This document shows, in pieces, positions 23,821 to 31,140 of a stretch of 43,267 nt of DNA. Source of the stretch: Streptomyces scabichelini (lineage in GTDB: Bacteria; Actinomycetota; Actinomycetes; Streptomycetales; Streptomycetaceae); assembly GCF_011045015.1 (NCBI RefSeq), contig NZ_JAAKZY010000079.1, forward strand, positions 1-43,267, written 5' to 3'. Position 1 is the stretch's first letter; each line of letters begins with the position of its first letter. A program made the position numbers and the translations under genes. The notes beneath the pieces are model-generated. The model saw nothing but the letters and a program-made list of their open reading frames with translations. It was not told the DNA's origin and did not search any database.

Positions 23821-23850
23821 TTGACACGTCGTCGCGCGCACAGATAGGAA
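23821..23850 (+). promoter_or_regulatory. Vegetative-type promoter of the 23879 gene
   Basis: A consensus TTGACA (23821-23826) is followed after 18 bases by TAGGAA (23845-23850), close to the Streptomyces -10 form TAGRRT. The GTG start codon with AGAGGTG in front is 28 bases further on. Confidence 0.6.
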
Positions 23851-23878
23851 GCAGCTCTCTGAACGCGAGAGGTGAACT

Positions 23879-24412
23879 GTGTACGAGCCGAACGTGGTGG
23901 GGGACTGGCAGGAGTACGGCGAGGAGCATGCCGGCCTGCGTGTCCGTGTCCACGGCCTGGAGAAGGCGGAGCCGCCGCGGGGGCGCGACGACGCGGCCGA
24001 GGGCCTGACCTACTTCAGGTTCCGGGTGACCGTCGAGAACCGTACGACGGACTACTTCGGCATCCATCTCGAAGACGGCCAGCTCGACGTCCGCGCCGGC
24101 GCCGACGGCGAGAGCGCCTTCCTGGACTGGCGGAACTCGCAGTTCATCGAGGGTTTCGACGTCTACCCGCTGCGCCGGGTCACGGCAGTCCTCTACGCCG
24201 CCGCCGACGAGACCCGGGTGCCCCAGGTGGACGTCCAGGTCCAGCTGAAGGTCGACGACGAGTGGACCCACCGGTATCTCTGGTCGGGCGGCATCGACCT
24301 GCGCGAGCCGGCCGTCGGCGTCGGAGCCCGTCCTGACGGCCCCAAGGACAGCCTCGCCGCCCAGGTGACCAGCTTCCTCAGGAAGGAAGAAGGGCCGGGT
24401 CCGACCGCTTGA
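23879..24412 (+). CDS. Protein of unknown function
   Basis: A 177-residue soluble, acidic protein (MYEPNVVGDWQEYGEEHAGL at the start). Not recognised. The alternation in GLTYFRFRVTVENRTTDYFG, QLDVRAG, VDVQVQLKVDDEWTHRYLW suggests an all-beta sandwich of the kind seen in DUF4352-like or FixG/immunoglobulin-like domains, but without a signal peptide. The C-terminal 30 residues are polar and helical. The GTG at 23879 has AGAGGTG ahead and a good promoter 28 bases upstream, so the gene is probably real and monocistronic. The convergent lysG gene ends 124 bases downstream; that gap shows nothing recognisable. Confidence 0.75.
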   Translation: MYEPNVVGDWQEYGEEHAGLRVRVHGLEKAEPPRGRDDAAEGLTYFRFRVTVENRTTDYFGIHLEDGQLDVRAGADGESAFLDWRNSQFIEGFDVYPLRRVTAVLYAAADETRVPQVDVQVQLKVDDEWTHRYLWSGGIDLREPAVGVGARPDGPKDSLAAQVTSFLRKEEGPGPTA

Positions 24413-24536
24413 TGTTTGTTCAGCCTGGATTTGTGAGGATATAGAGAAAGGAATTACTTCGACCTTGACAATCCGGGCGCCGCTTCTTCGGTGAACTCGT
24501 CCTTCTTTTTACTTGACGAACCGCCTCGGGAATCGG

Positions 24537-25460
24537 TCAGCCACGTCGCCCCGTATCGAGAGCTTCCGTGGCCGCCGAGGCGACGACCTCGGCGACGGTT
24601 GCCAGTGCCGGGAAATCGAGTTTCCACTGCTGCCAGAACAGGGGAATGTCGATCTTCCGGTCCGGCGCGAGATTGACAAGTCGACCCGCCTCCAGCAGAG
24701 GCGCGGCCTGCACCTCGGGCACCATGCCCCAGCCCATCCCGGCGGTGACCGCCTCGACGAAGCCCTCCGAGGTCGGTACGAAGTGGCGCAGCGAGCTCGC
24801 ACCGTGCCGGCCGCGCCCCAGTCCCCGTACGAACCCGTCCTGAAGGTCGTCGCGCCGGTCGAAGCTCACCACGGGGGCGTCGGCGATGACGTCCCGCAGC
24901 GGCGCGTCGGGCCAGCCGCCGAGCCGGCGCGCGGCGAAGCCGGGGCTCGCCGCCGGGACATAACTCATACGGCCCAGACTGCGGACGGAACAGCCGGCCA
25001 CCGGGTCCGGCGACGAGGTCACCGCCGCCATCACCAGCCCCTCGCGCAGCAGCGCGGCCGTGTGGTCCTGGTCCTCGCGGCGCAGCTCGTAACAGACCTG
25101 CAGCTCCTCGGGCACGCGCGTGAGCGCCGGCAGGAACCAGGTCGCCAGCGAGTCGGAGTTCACCGCGATCGACAGGCGCGTCGGTTCATGGGAGCCGCTC
25201 ATGCCGAGCTCGGCGTGGGCGTCGCGTTCCAGCCGGGCCAGCTGGCGTGCGAAACGCACGACGACCTCGCCGGACTCGGTCGGCCGAACCGGTTTCGTAC
25301 GGATCAGCAGGACGCGCCCCGTGCGCTGTTCGAGCGCCTTGACGCGCTGGCTGACCGCCGAGGGCGTCACTTGAAGGGCGCCGGCCGCGGCGTCGAACGT
25401 GCCCTCGTCCACCACGGCGAGCAGGGTGCGCACCTGGTCGAGGGGAAGCTCCGTCATCAT
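24537..25460 (-). CDS. lysG: LysR-family regulator ArgP/LysG
   Basis: A 307-residue LysR-type regulator. The winged helix-turn-helix is at residues 5-63: PLDQVRTLLAVVDEGTFDAA, AGALQVTPSAVSQRVKALEQ, RTGRVLLIRTKPVRPTESGE. The effector domain has LSIAVNSDSLATWFLPAL and a C-terminal segment TSEGFVEAVTAGMGWGMVPE typical of ArgP/LysG. It is divergent from lysE with a 66-base gap, the arrangement known in Corynebacterium, where LysG with bound lysine, arginine or histidine activates the exporter gene. The ATG at 25460 (or the next one, 25457) is the start; no clear ribosome site. Confidence 0.92.
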   Translation of the reverse strand: MMTELPLDQVRTLLAVVDEGTFDAAAGALQVTPSAVSQRVKALEQRTGRVLLIRTKPVRPTESGEVVVRFARQLARLERDAHAELGMSGSHEPTRLSIAVNSDSLATWFLPALTRVPEELQVCYELRREDQDHTAALLREGLVMAAVTSSPDPVAGCSVRSLGRMSYVPAASPGFAARRLGGWPDAPLRDVIADAPVVSFDRRDDLQDGFVRGLGRGRHGASSLRHFVPTSEGFVEAVTAGMGWGMVPEVQAAPLLEAGRLVNLAPDRKIDIPLFWQQWKLDFPALATVAEVVASAATEALDTGRRG

Positions 25461-25464
25461 GACG

Positions 25465-25490
25465 GCTAATGTTACTTAAGAATCCTTAGC
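25465..25490. promoter_or_regulatory. Candidate LysG binding site
   Basis: GCTAA (25465-25469) and TTAGC (25486-25490) flank an AT-rich core with CTTAAG in the middle. The centre is about 49 bases before the lysE start codon, which itself seems to be the transcription start, a usual place for a LysR activator. Confidence 0.45.
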
Positions 25491-25513
25491 TGTACTTCTG
25501 CTGCCCGGCTTTC

Positions 25514-25519
25514 TAGCGT
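25514..25519 (+). promoter_or_regulatory. -10 element of lysE, leaderless
   Basis: TAGCGT lies exactly seven bases before the lysE GTG, so the transcript probably starts at the start codon. No good -35 is present, consistent with activator dependence. Confidence 0.5.
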
Positions 25520-25526
25520 CGAGGCC

Positions 25527-26138
25527 GTGACCAACGCTCTGACCGCCGCGGCCGCCGGATTCGGCACCGGCCTCTCGCTCATCGTCGCCATCGGCGCCCA
25601 GAACGCCTTCGTACTGCGTCAGGGCATCCGCCGGGAGTCGCTGCTCGCCGTGGTGGGCATCTGTGCCCTGTCCGACGCGGCGCTCATCGCCCTGGGCGTC
25701 GCCGGTGTCGGCGCCGTGGTGGTGGCCTGGCCGTCGGCGCTCACCGTGGTCGCGCTGGTCGGCGGCGTCTTCCTGCTCGCCTATGGATGCCTCGCCGCAC
25801 GGCGGGTGTTCCGCCCTTCGGCCCTGCGGGTGCAAGCCGGTTCCGCGGGATCGCGGCGGCGCGCCGTGCTCACCTGTCTGGCGATCACGTGGCTCAACCC
25901 GCACGTCTACCTCGACACCGTGTTCCTTCTCGGCTCCGTCGCCGCCGACCGCGGCCCGCTCCGCTGGACCTTCGGCCTCGGCGCCGCCCTCGCCAGCCTG
26001 TGCTGGTTCGCCGCGCTGGGCTTCGGCGCCAGGGCTCTCAGCCGCTTCCTGGCCCGTCCGTCGGCATGGCGCGTACTGGACGGTCTGGTCGCCGCGACGA
26101 TGATCGCCCTCGGGGCCACGCTGATCGCCGGAGCGTGA
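25527..26138 (+). CDS. lysE: LysE-family basic amino-acid exporter
   Basis: A 203-residue membrane protein with about six helices. The LysE opening GFGTGLSLIVAIGAQNAFVL near residue 10, RQGIRRESLLAVVGICALSD, and later LTCLAITWLNPHVYLDTVFL (the family's NP...DT motif), then LARPSAWRVLDGLVAATMIA at the end. It should export lysine and arginine. Start GTG at 25527, with no ribosome site but a -10 element seven bases upstream. Divergent from lysG. Its last 101 bases overlap, tail to tail, the C-terminal coding part of the EamA gene. Confidence 0.93.
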   Translation: MTNALTAAAAGFGTGLSLIVAIGAQNAFVLRQGIRRESLLAVVGICALSDAALIALGVAGVGAVVVAWPSALTVVALVGGVFLLAYGCLAARRVFRPSALRVQAGSAGSRRRAVLTCLAITWLNPHVYLDTVFLLGSVAADRGPLRWTFGLGAALASLCWFAALGFGARALSRFLARPSAWRVLDGLVAATMIALGATLIAGA

Positions 26139-27024
26139 GCCCTCGCGGCCCCGGATCCTGCAGGTCGCCCCGATGGACAACGGCCACCGCCAGCAGGCCG
26201 AGCGCCAGACCCACCGCCGTCTGTGCCCCGAACGGCTCCCCGAACATCAGGGCACCCCACACGGCCGTCACCGGTGCCATCAGGAACATGAGGGTGTTCA
26301 CCTTGGTCACCCCGGACCGCCGCAGGATCAGCCAGTACAGCCCGTATCCCCCGAAGGTGGAAAGGACCACGAGCCAGGCCACGGCGGTCCAGAAGGATGC
26401 GCTTGCGGGCGGTGCCGCCGCTCCCGTCCCCACGGCAAGTGCCGTGAAAATGACGGCACTTGTGACGCCGTGGACGGTCATCGCCACCACCGGGCGGACC
26501 TCCCTGCAGGACCGGCGGTCCAGAAACGTCGCCGCCACCAGGCAGAGCATGCCGGCGAACGGGACGAGATACGCCCACCAGGCGGCGCCCGTCCCGGCTC
26601 CGGCGTCCGCCGCGGTGACGATGAGGACGCCGGTCACACCCAGACCGAGGCCGAGCCACTGCGTTCGGGAGACCGGCAGACCCAGCAGGGGTCCGGCCAG
26701 CGCTCCGGCCACCAACGGCTGCGTGCCGTCGATCAGGGCCGTCGTACCGCTGGAGACGCCCAGCTCGATCGCGTAATAGACCGTGAGGAGATAGCCGCTC
26801 TGCGACAGCGCTCCGACGACGACCTGCCGCACGACGTCGCGCGCCCTCAGCCCGCGCCACGACGCCCGCGCCACCGTCAGGGCCACGACGCCCAGGACGA
26901 GGGCCAGCGGAAGGAAACGCCACATGAGGAGCGTGACCGCCGACGCGCTGCCGGACCCGAGCTTGGCTCCGATGAAGCCGGAACTCCAGGCCACGACGAA
27001 TGCGATCGACAACAGGACGTTCAC
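26038..27024 (-). CDS. EamA/DMT-family exporter
   Basis: A 328-residue, ten-helix drug/metabolite transporter with two EamA repeats. Seen: NVLLSIAFVVAWSSGFIGAK at the start, GALSQSGYLLTVYYAIELGV, SSGTTALIDGTQPLVAGALA, then YLVPFAGMLCLVAATFLDRR and LMFLMAPVTAVWGALMFGEP in the second repeat. The GTG at 27024 has GGAGG ahead. After the last helix (LALGLLAVAVVHRG) there is a basic extension of nearly 40 residues that is encoded opposite the end of lysE; its composition suggests a stop lost or drifted. Divergent from a TetR gene across an 18-bp-arm inverted repeat, so expression is probably induced by a ligand of that repressor. Confidence 0.9.
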   Translation of the reverse strand: MNVLLSIAFVVAWSSGFIGAKLGSGSASAVTLLMWRFLPLALVLGVVALTVARASWRGLRARDVVRQVVVGALSQSGYLLTVYYAIELGVSSGTTALIDGTQPLVAGALAGPLLGLPVSRTQWLGLGLGVTGVLIVTAADAGAGTGAAWWAYLVPFAGMLCLVAATFLDRRSCREVRPVVAMTVHGVTSAVIFTALAVGTGAAAPPASASFWTAVAWLVVLSTFGGYGLYWLILRRSGVTKVNTLMFLMAPVTAVWGALMFGEPFGAQTAVGLALGLLAVAVVHRGDLQDPGPRGLTLRRSAWPRGRSSSRRPDRPVRAMPTDGPGSG

Positions 27025-27077
27025 GGCACGAACACCTCCGGATGTGAGTGAAGCGAAGTCGGCGGACCGAACGCCGA

Positions 27078-27123
27078 GTAGACCGATCTGTATACCTGCG
27101 GCCGAGTATACAGATCGGTCTAC
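27078..27123. promoter_or_regulatory. Large perfect inverted repeat, TetR operator
   Basis: GTAGACCGATCTGTATAC (27078-27095) and its exact complement GTATACAGATCGGTCTAC (27106-27123) are separated by ten bases. The site sits between the divergent EamA and TetR genes and ends nine bases before the TetR ATG. Each arm contains an imperfect palindrome (TAGAC-CGAT-CTGTA), so two repressor dimers may bind. It probably covers both promoters. Confidence 0.8.
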
Positions 27124-27132
27124 ACTGGTGCC

Positions 27133-27759
27133 ATGACGACCGCGAACACACCCCGTCGGGTGGCTCTGACCCCCGGAGCCCGCCGCGCGCTGGCAGCGGC
27201 CGGGCGGCTGTTCTACGAGCGCGGCATCCATGCGGTCGGCGTCGATCTCATCGCGGCCGAGGCCGGCGTCACCAAGAAGACGCTGTACGACCGTTTTGGC
27301 TCCAAGGAGCAGATCGTCGTCGAATACCTCGCCGACCGCGACGAGCGCTGGCGGGTCTTCCTGGCGCCTCGCCTCGACGCGGCTCCCACCCCCCATGACG
27401 GAGTCCTGGCCGTCTTCGACGCCTCACGCGACTGGATGGAGGCGCACAGTCCCCGAGGCTGCAGCATGGTCAACGCCCATGCGGAGATCGACGATCCGTC
27501 ACATCCCGCGTACGCGATCATCACCGGGCAGAAGGAGTGGATGCTCGCCCTGTTCGCGGACCTGGTACGCCCCCTCGTGCCGGGCGCGGCCGCCGAATCC
27601 CTGGCCCGCACCCTGATGCTGCTCCACGAGGGCGCCCTCGTGGCGCACGGCCTGCGCATCTTCCCCGGGGCGCTGGACCACGCCCGTGAGGAAGCGCGGC
27701 TACTGCTGGTGACGCCGACGACGGGCCGTGGCCCCGTCGGGCGCTCAGGAGTCGGATGA
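27133..27759 (+). CDS. TetR-family repressor
   Basis: A 208-residue TetR regulator. The N-terminal DNA-binding domain is GARRALAAAGRLFYERGIHA, VGVDLIAAEAGVTKKTLYDR, FGSKEQIVVEYLADRDERWR. The C-terminal ligand domain includes MEAHSPRGCSMVNAHAEIDD and LARTLMLLHEGALVAHGL, as in the TetR_C_33-like group. The ATG at 27133 is nine bases from the operator, so it likely represses itself and the divergent exporter. The last 15 bases overlap the convergent VOC gene. Confidence 0.93.
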   Translation: MTTANTPRRVALTPGARRALAAAGRLFYERGIHAVGVDLIAAEAGVTKKTLYDRFGSKEQIVVEYLADRDERWRVFLAPRLDAAPTPHDGVLAVFDASRDWMEAHSPRGCSMVNAHAEIDDPSHPAYAIITGQKEWMLALFADLVRPLVPGAAAESLARTLMLLHEGALVAHGLRIFPGALDHAREEARLLLVTPTTGRGPVGRSGVG

Positions 27760-28527
27760 ACTGTTGTCGAAGGCTGCTGGTTCCTGCGTCAGCCACTCTT
27801 TGAGGCGTTCGGCGTTGCGCAGTTCGCTCTCCACTCGCTGCCGCTCCGCGTCGGTGAGCTGGATCGTCCCCAGCTCCCGGATCCAGTCATCGATCTCGTC
27901 CTGCTCGTCCAAGGCGGTCGCCAGCTCGACGAGGGTCGCCAACGCCAGCGCCCGGTCGACAGCCAGGGCCTGCGGTCCGTGCCTGCGCAGCGCCGATTTG
28001 ACCGCCCGGAACGCCGCGCGGTCGTCGTTCTTGAACTCGCGGAGGATTCGGGCGTTGTCGAGAGCCTTCGCCAGCCCGTGCAGCTTCTTGGAACCGCCGT
28101 ACTCCAGCTCCGCCGGTTCGTCGCGCTGGATGAAGATCAGCGAGTTGCCGGACGGGTCGAGGAGAGTGAAGCGGGACTGCCCGGGGCGGAAGCGCGTGAT
28201 GCGTGGACGCCCGGTCGCCAGCACCTTGCCGTAGGCGGCCCGCATGGCCTGGGTGAACGCGGCGTGGTATGGCGCGACGGTGTCGACCATGACCAGGCAG
28301 CCGCCGCCGTCTTCCCGGTTCGGGTCGTATCCCTGGGGCGGCTTGCCGAAATGCACATCGATGCCGCTCCAGCGCAGAGCGAGGTAGAGGTAGGGCTTCG
28401 TCTGCCGGTAGGTGACCTCGAAGCCGAGGGCCTGGTAGAAGTCCAGCGTCTCCTGCACCGCTGAGCACGGCAGCAGGGGCACTGTCGTCTCGTTCGCGTA
28501 CGTCGACTCCGTCAATGCTTCTGGCAC
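27745..28527 (-). CDS. VOC-domain protein with helical C-terminal extension
   Basis: A 260-residue protein. Residues 15-130 form one VOC domain: TTVPLLPCSAVQETLDFYQA, LGFEVTYRQTKPYLYLALRW, DVHFGKPPQGYDPNREDGGG, FTLLDPSGNSLIFIQRDEP. Residues 135-260 are a charged, all-helical region (LHGLAKALDNARILREFKND; TLVELATALDEQDEIDDWIR; ESELRNAERLKEWLTQEPAA) unlike the second module of dioxygenases. Bleomycin-binding proteins share the N-terminal fold, but resistance is not proven. The GTG at 28527 has GGGGGAA six bases ahead; a GTG at 28539 is the alternative. Overlaps the TetR gene by 15 bases. Confidence 0.82.
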   Translation of the reverse strand: MPEALTESTYANETTVPLLPCSAVQETLDFYQALGFEVTYRQTKPYLYLALRWSGIDVHFGKPPQGYDPNREDGGGCLVMVDTVAPYHAAFTQAMRAAYGKVLATGRPRITRFRPGQSRFTLLDPSGNSLIFIQRDEPAELEYGGSKKLHGLAKALDNARILREFKNDDRAAFRAVKSALRRHGPQALAVDRALALATLVELATALDEQDEIDDWIRELGTIQLTDAERQRVESELRNAERLKEWLTQEPAAFDNSSSDS

Positions 28528-28598
28528 CAGTTCCCCCACTGACTCTCAGGCTCCCCGCGCTACCCCGGCCGACTTGCGTACAGCGGCGCGATCGGACT

Positions 28599-28640
28599 TT
28601 GACCGTACGCCTCAGAGCGTACTAATCAAACTTTATTAGT
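28599..28640 (+). promoter_or_regulatory. Promoter with overlapping palindromic operator of the glycoside operon
   Basis: TTGACC (28599-28604) is a near-consensus -35; ACTAAT (28621-28626) 16 bases on can act as -10. The same ACTAAT is the left arm of a 20-bp palindrome with ATTAGT at 28635-28640, around CAAACTTT. A protein bound here would block the promoter. The AT-rich form resembles sites of ROK repressors, and a ROK gene is in the operon. The remaining leader up to 28874 is AT-richer than usual and holds no gene; AGGAG precedes the first start codon. Confidence 0.6.
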
Positions 28641-28874
28641 GTCACGACAATCGCGAGTCACTGACCGATCGTTACAAAGCAGGACGAATCAATTTCGCTA
28701 CAAGTTCCGAAATTATTCGTGATGGGTCCGCCATGTGGCCGAAATGCATCCCTCCTAGCTTCGCTGTCGGACGCACAGACCCCGTCCATCGCAGCGGGTT
28801 CGACGGACCGAAAAAGCTACTTCCGCCGGAAATCCCCACTGCCCTCAGCGCCTTCCTGAGACAGGAGCCCTCCA

Positions 28875-30173
28875 GTGCCCAATCTCTCCAGACGCGGCGC
28901 CTTGAAGCTGACCGCCGGCATGGCTGTCCTCGGCACCCTCGGCCTGACGGGCTGTGGGCGCGAGGAGGACACCGCCGCCGCGAAGGCCTCCGCCAAGCCC
29001 GTCGACGACTCCCCGGCCACCGGCACCGTCAAAGTCTGGGCCGCCCAGGGCGACGCCGACGTGCTAGAGAAGGTCATCAAGCCCTTCAAGGCCGCGAACC
29101 CCGACGTCACCGTGAAGGTCACGCTGATCCCGAACGCCGAGTACTACACCAAGCTGCAGTCGGCGATCGCGGCGGGCAAGGGGCCCGATGTCGCCCAGCT
29201 CTTCCCGGAGTCGCAGGCGCAGTTCCTCGATCCGTCGATCCTCCAGGCCGTTCCGGACGGCCTCGTGGACCCGGACAGCTTCTTCAAGAGCCTCTGGGAC
29301 GCGGGTGTGGTTAAGGACGTGGCCTACACGGTGCCCTGGTACGCCTACACCTACGCGCTGGTCTACCGCGCCGACCTGGCCAAGAAAGCCGGTGTCGAAG
29401 CGCCGACGACGTGGGACGAGATGGTGCCGTTCTTCAAGGCGCTCCAGGGTGCCGGCGCCGGGCACGGTCTCGCGGCCGACAACGGCTGGGACATCTTCAA
29501 CGGCCAGGACGTCGCGATGTACGCCTGGCAGGCCGGCGGCTCACTGCTCTCCGGCGGGAAATGGACACTCGACACACCGGCGACGGTGGACGCGCTCAAG
29601 TACAACGCGTCGTTCTTCACCTCGGGCGTCGCCGACACCGCCACGCCCACGTTCCTGGACGCGCAGCCGTACTTCGTCAGCGGCAAGACCGCCACGATGA
29701 TCACCGGCCCGTGGGTCGTCGGCCAGCTCGACACCGCAGCGAAGAAGAAAGGCTGGACCGCGTCCCACGTCGCCACCGCACCGCTGCCGGCCGGGTCGTC
29801 GGGCAGTGTCTCCTTCTCCGCCGGTGGCAGCTGGGGCGTGCTCGCAGGCAGCGGCAGCGCGGACGCGTCGTGGAAGCTCGTCCGGTACATGGCGGAGCCG
29901 AGCACCCAGGTCGCGCAGTACAAGGCCTACAGCTCGCTGCCGGCGGTCATCTCCGCCTGGGACGACTCCGCCATCAAGGACCAGCCGCTGCTCGACGCCT
30001 TCCTCACGCAGCTGAAGAACACCCGGGCGTTCCCGCAGGTCAGCACCTGGCAGCAGGTCGCGACCCGGATGGGCAAGGAGATGGAAGCCGTGGCCAAGGG
30101 CACGGCGACCGCCGAGAAGGCCGCCGCGAACATCCAGTCGTACGCCGAGAGCCTCGGCACGGGTGCGAAGTGA
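28875..30173 (+). CDS. CUT1-type sugar ABC substrate-binding lipoprotein
   Basis: A 432-residue family 1 extracellular solute-binding protein. The signal combines a twin arginine (LSRRGALKL) with a lipobox (LGLTGC, Cys about 27), so it is a Tat-exported lipoprotein. The mature part shows TVKVWAAQGDADVLEKVIKP, the family motif GPDVAQLFPES, YTVPWYAYTYALVYRADLAK and GKTATMITGPWVVGQLD. It captures an oligosaccharide or glycoside outside the cell. The GTG at 28875 has AGGAG in front. First gene of the eight-gene operon, followed after seven bases by its permease. No ATPase gene is present; Streptomyces commonly use a shared MsiK ATPase. Confidence 0.93.
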   Translation: MPNLSRRGALKLTAGMAVLGTLGLTGCGREEDTAAAKASAKPVDDSPATGTVKVWAAQGDADVLEKVIKPFKAANPDVTVKVTLIPNAEYYTKLQSAIAAGKGPDVAQLFPESQAQFLDPSILQAVPDGLVDPDSFFKSLWDAGVVKDVAYTVPWYAYTYALVYRADLAKKAGVEAPTTWDEMVPFFKALQGAGAGHGLAADNGWDIFNGQDVAMYAWQAGGSLLSGGKWTLDTPATVDALKYNASFFTSGVADTATPTFLDAQPYFVSGKTATMITGPWVVGQLDTAAKKKGWTASHVATAPLPAGSSGSVSFSAGGSWGVLAGSGSADASWKLVRYMAEPSTQVAQYKAYSSLPAVISAWDDSAIKDQPLLDAFLTQLKNTRAFPQVSTWQQVATRMGKEMEAVAKGTATAEKAAANIQSYAESLGTGAK

Positions 30174-30180
30174 TCCGCGG

Positions 30181-31140
30181 ATGACCACCACGATCGCCCA
30201 GAGAAAGCCGGGGAAGCCGGTGACGCCGCGCAGGGAGCGTCCGGGGGCGGCCCGCCCGCGCCGCTTCCGGGGCGCCCGTCGCACGGCGGTCGCCTGGCTG
30301 TTCATCGCCCCGTTCGCTCTCGTGTTCCTGCTCTACACGGCAGTCCCCACCGTCGCGGCGCTCGGCTTCAGCCTCACCGACCTGCGGGGCACGGATCTGC
30401 GGAGTCCGCTCGCGGTCGACTTCACCGGCCTGGACAACTTCGTCCGGCTGTTCCAGGACGAGAGCTTCCTGCGCGACATCCTGAACACCGCCCTGTTCGT
30501 GGCCGTCGGTGTGCCGCTGACCATGTTGATCGGATTCGCGCTGGCCCTCGCGCTGAACTCCGGCATCCGCCGGCTGCGCGGCACCTTCCGCACGCTCTTC
30601 TTCGCGCCGGTCGTCACCAACGTCGTGGCGGTCGCCCTGATCTGGCAGTACGCCTTCTACGCCGACGGCACCGTCAACAAAGCGCTCGGTGCCGTCGGCC
30701 TCGCCGGACCGAACTGGCTGGACGATCCGAACCTCGCCATGCCCGTGGTCATCCTGCTCGGCGTGTGGCGCAACTTCGGCACCGCGATGGTGCTGTTCCT
30801 CGCCGGTCTGCAGGCCATTCCGGACGACGTGTACGAGGCCGCCTCCCTCGACGGGGCGGGACGGTGGCGGCAGTTGAGGCACATCACCCTGCCGCTGCTG
30901 CTGCCGACCACCTTGATGGTGTCGGTGCTGCTGACCGTCTTCTACCTCCAGGTCTTCGACGAGCCGTACCTGCTCACAGACGGCGGCCCGCTCGGCTCCA
31001 CCGAGTCCGTGGCGCTGTACACCTACCACCAGTTCGGGGCCGGCGAGTTCGGGATGTCCTCGGCCGCGTCCTTCGTGATGCTCGTCCTGGTGGCCGTGGT
31101 GAGTCTTGTCCAGTTCCGACTGCTGAGGCCCCGCGCATGA
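30181..31140 (+). CDS. ABC sugar transporter permease (MalF type)
   Basis: A 319-residue permease with about six helices. A basic N-terminus is followed by AVAWLFIAPFALVFLLYTAV, FTGLDNFVRLFQDESFLRDI (MalF-type loop), LNTALFVAVGVPLTMLIGFA, and the ATPase-docking EAA motif YEAASLDGAGRWRQLRHITL. It pairs with the next gene to form the membrane channel. ATG at 30181, seven bases after the binding-protein stop; a GTG at 30163 inside that gene is possible but less likely. Stop overlaps the next start by four bases (ATGA). Confidence 0.93.
   Translation: MTTTIAQRKPGKPVTPRRERPGAARPRRFRGARRTAVAWLFIAPFALVFLLYTAVPTVAALGFSLTDLRGTDLRSPLAVDFTGLDNFVRLFQDESFLRDILNTALFVAVGVPLTMLIGFALALALNSGIRRLRGTFRTLFFAPVVTNVVAVALIWQYAFYADGTVNKALGAVGLAGPNWLDDPNLAMPVVILLGVWRNFGTAMVLFLAGLQAIPDDVYEAASLDGAGRWRQLRHITLPLLLPTTLMVSVLLTVFYLQVFDEPYLLTDGGPLGSTESVALYTYHQFGAGEFGMSSAASFVMLVLVAVVSLVQFRLLRPRA

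Larger units (their letters stand above)
23336..23878. other. Long intergenic region with divergent promoters
   Basis: A 543-base stretch without a convincing gene; two short plus-strand frames (23284-23568, 23552-23824) have random-looking composition. It holds a possible minus-strand promoter for the DUF485-symporter operon (23378-23407), a 17-base palindrome (23767-23783) and a good plus-strand promoter (23821-23850). Base composition around 23340-23460 is markedly less GC-rich than in the genes. Confidence 0.5.

Noticed and set aside
23552..23824. Plus-strand frame of 90 codons in the large intergenic region
   Set aside because: No ribosome site, random composition, and it covers the palindrome just before a good promoter.
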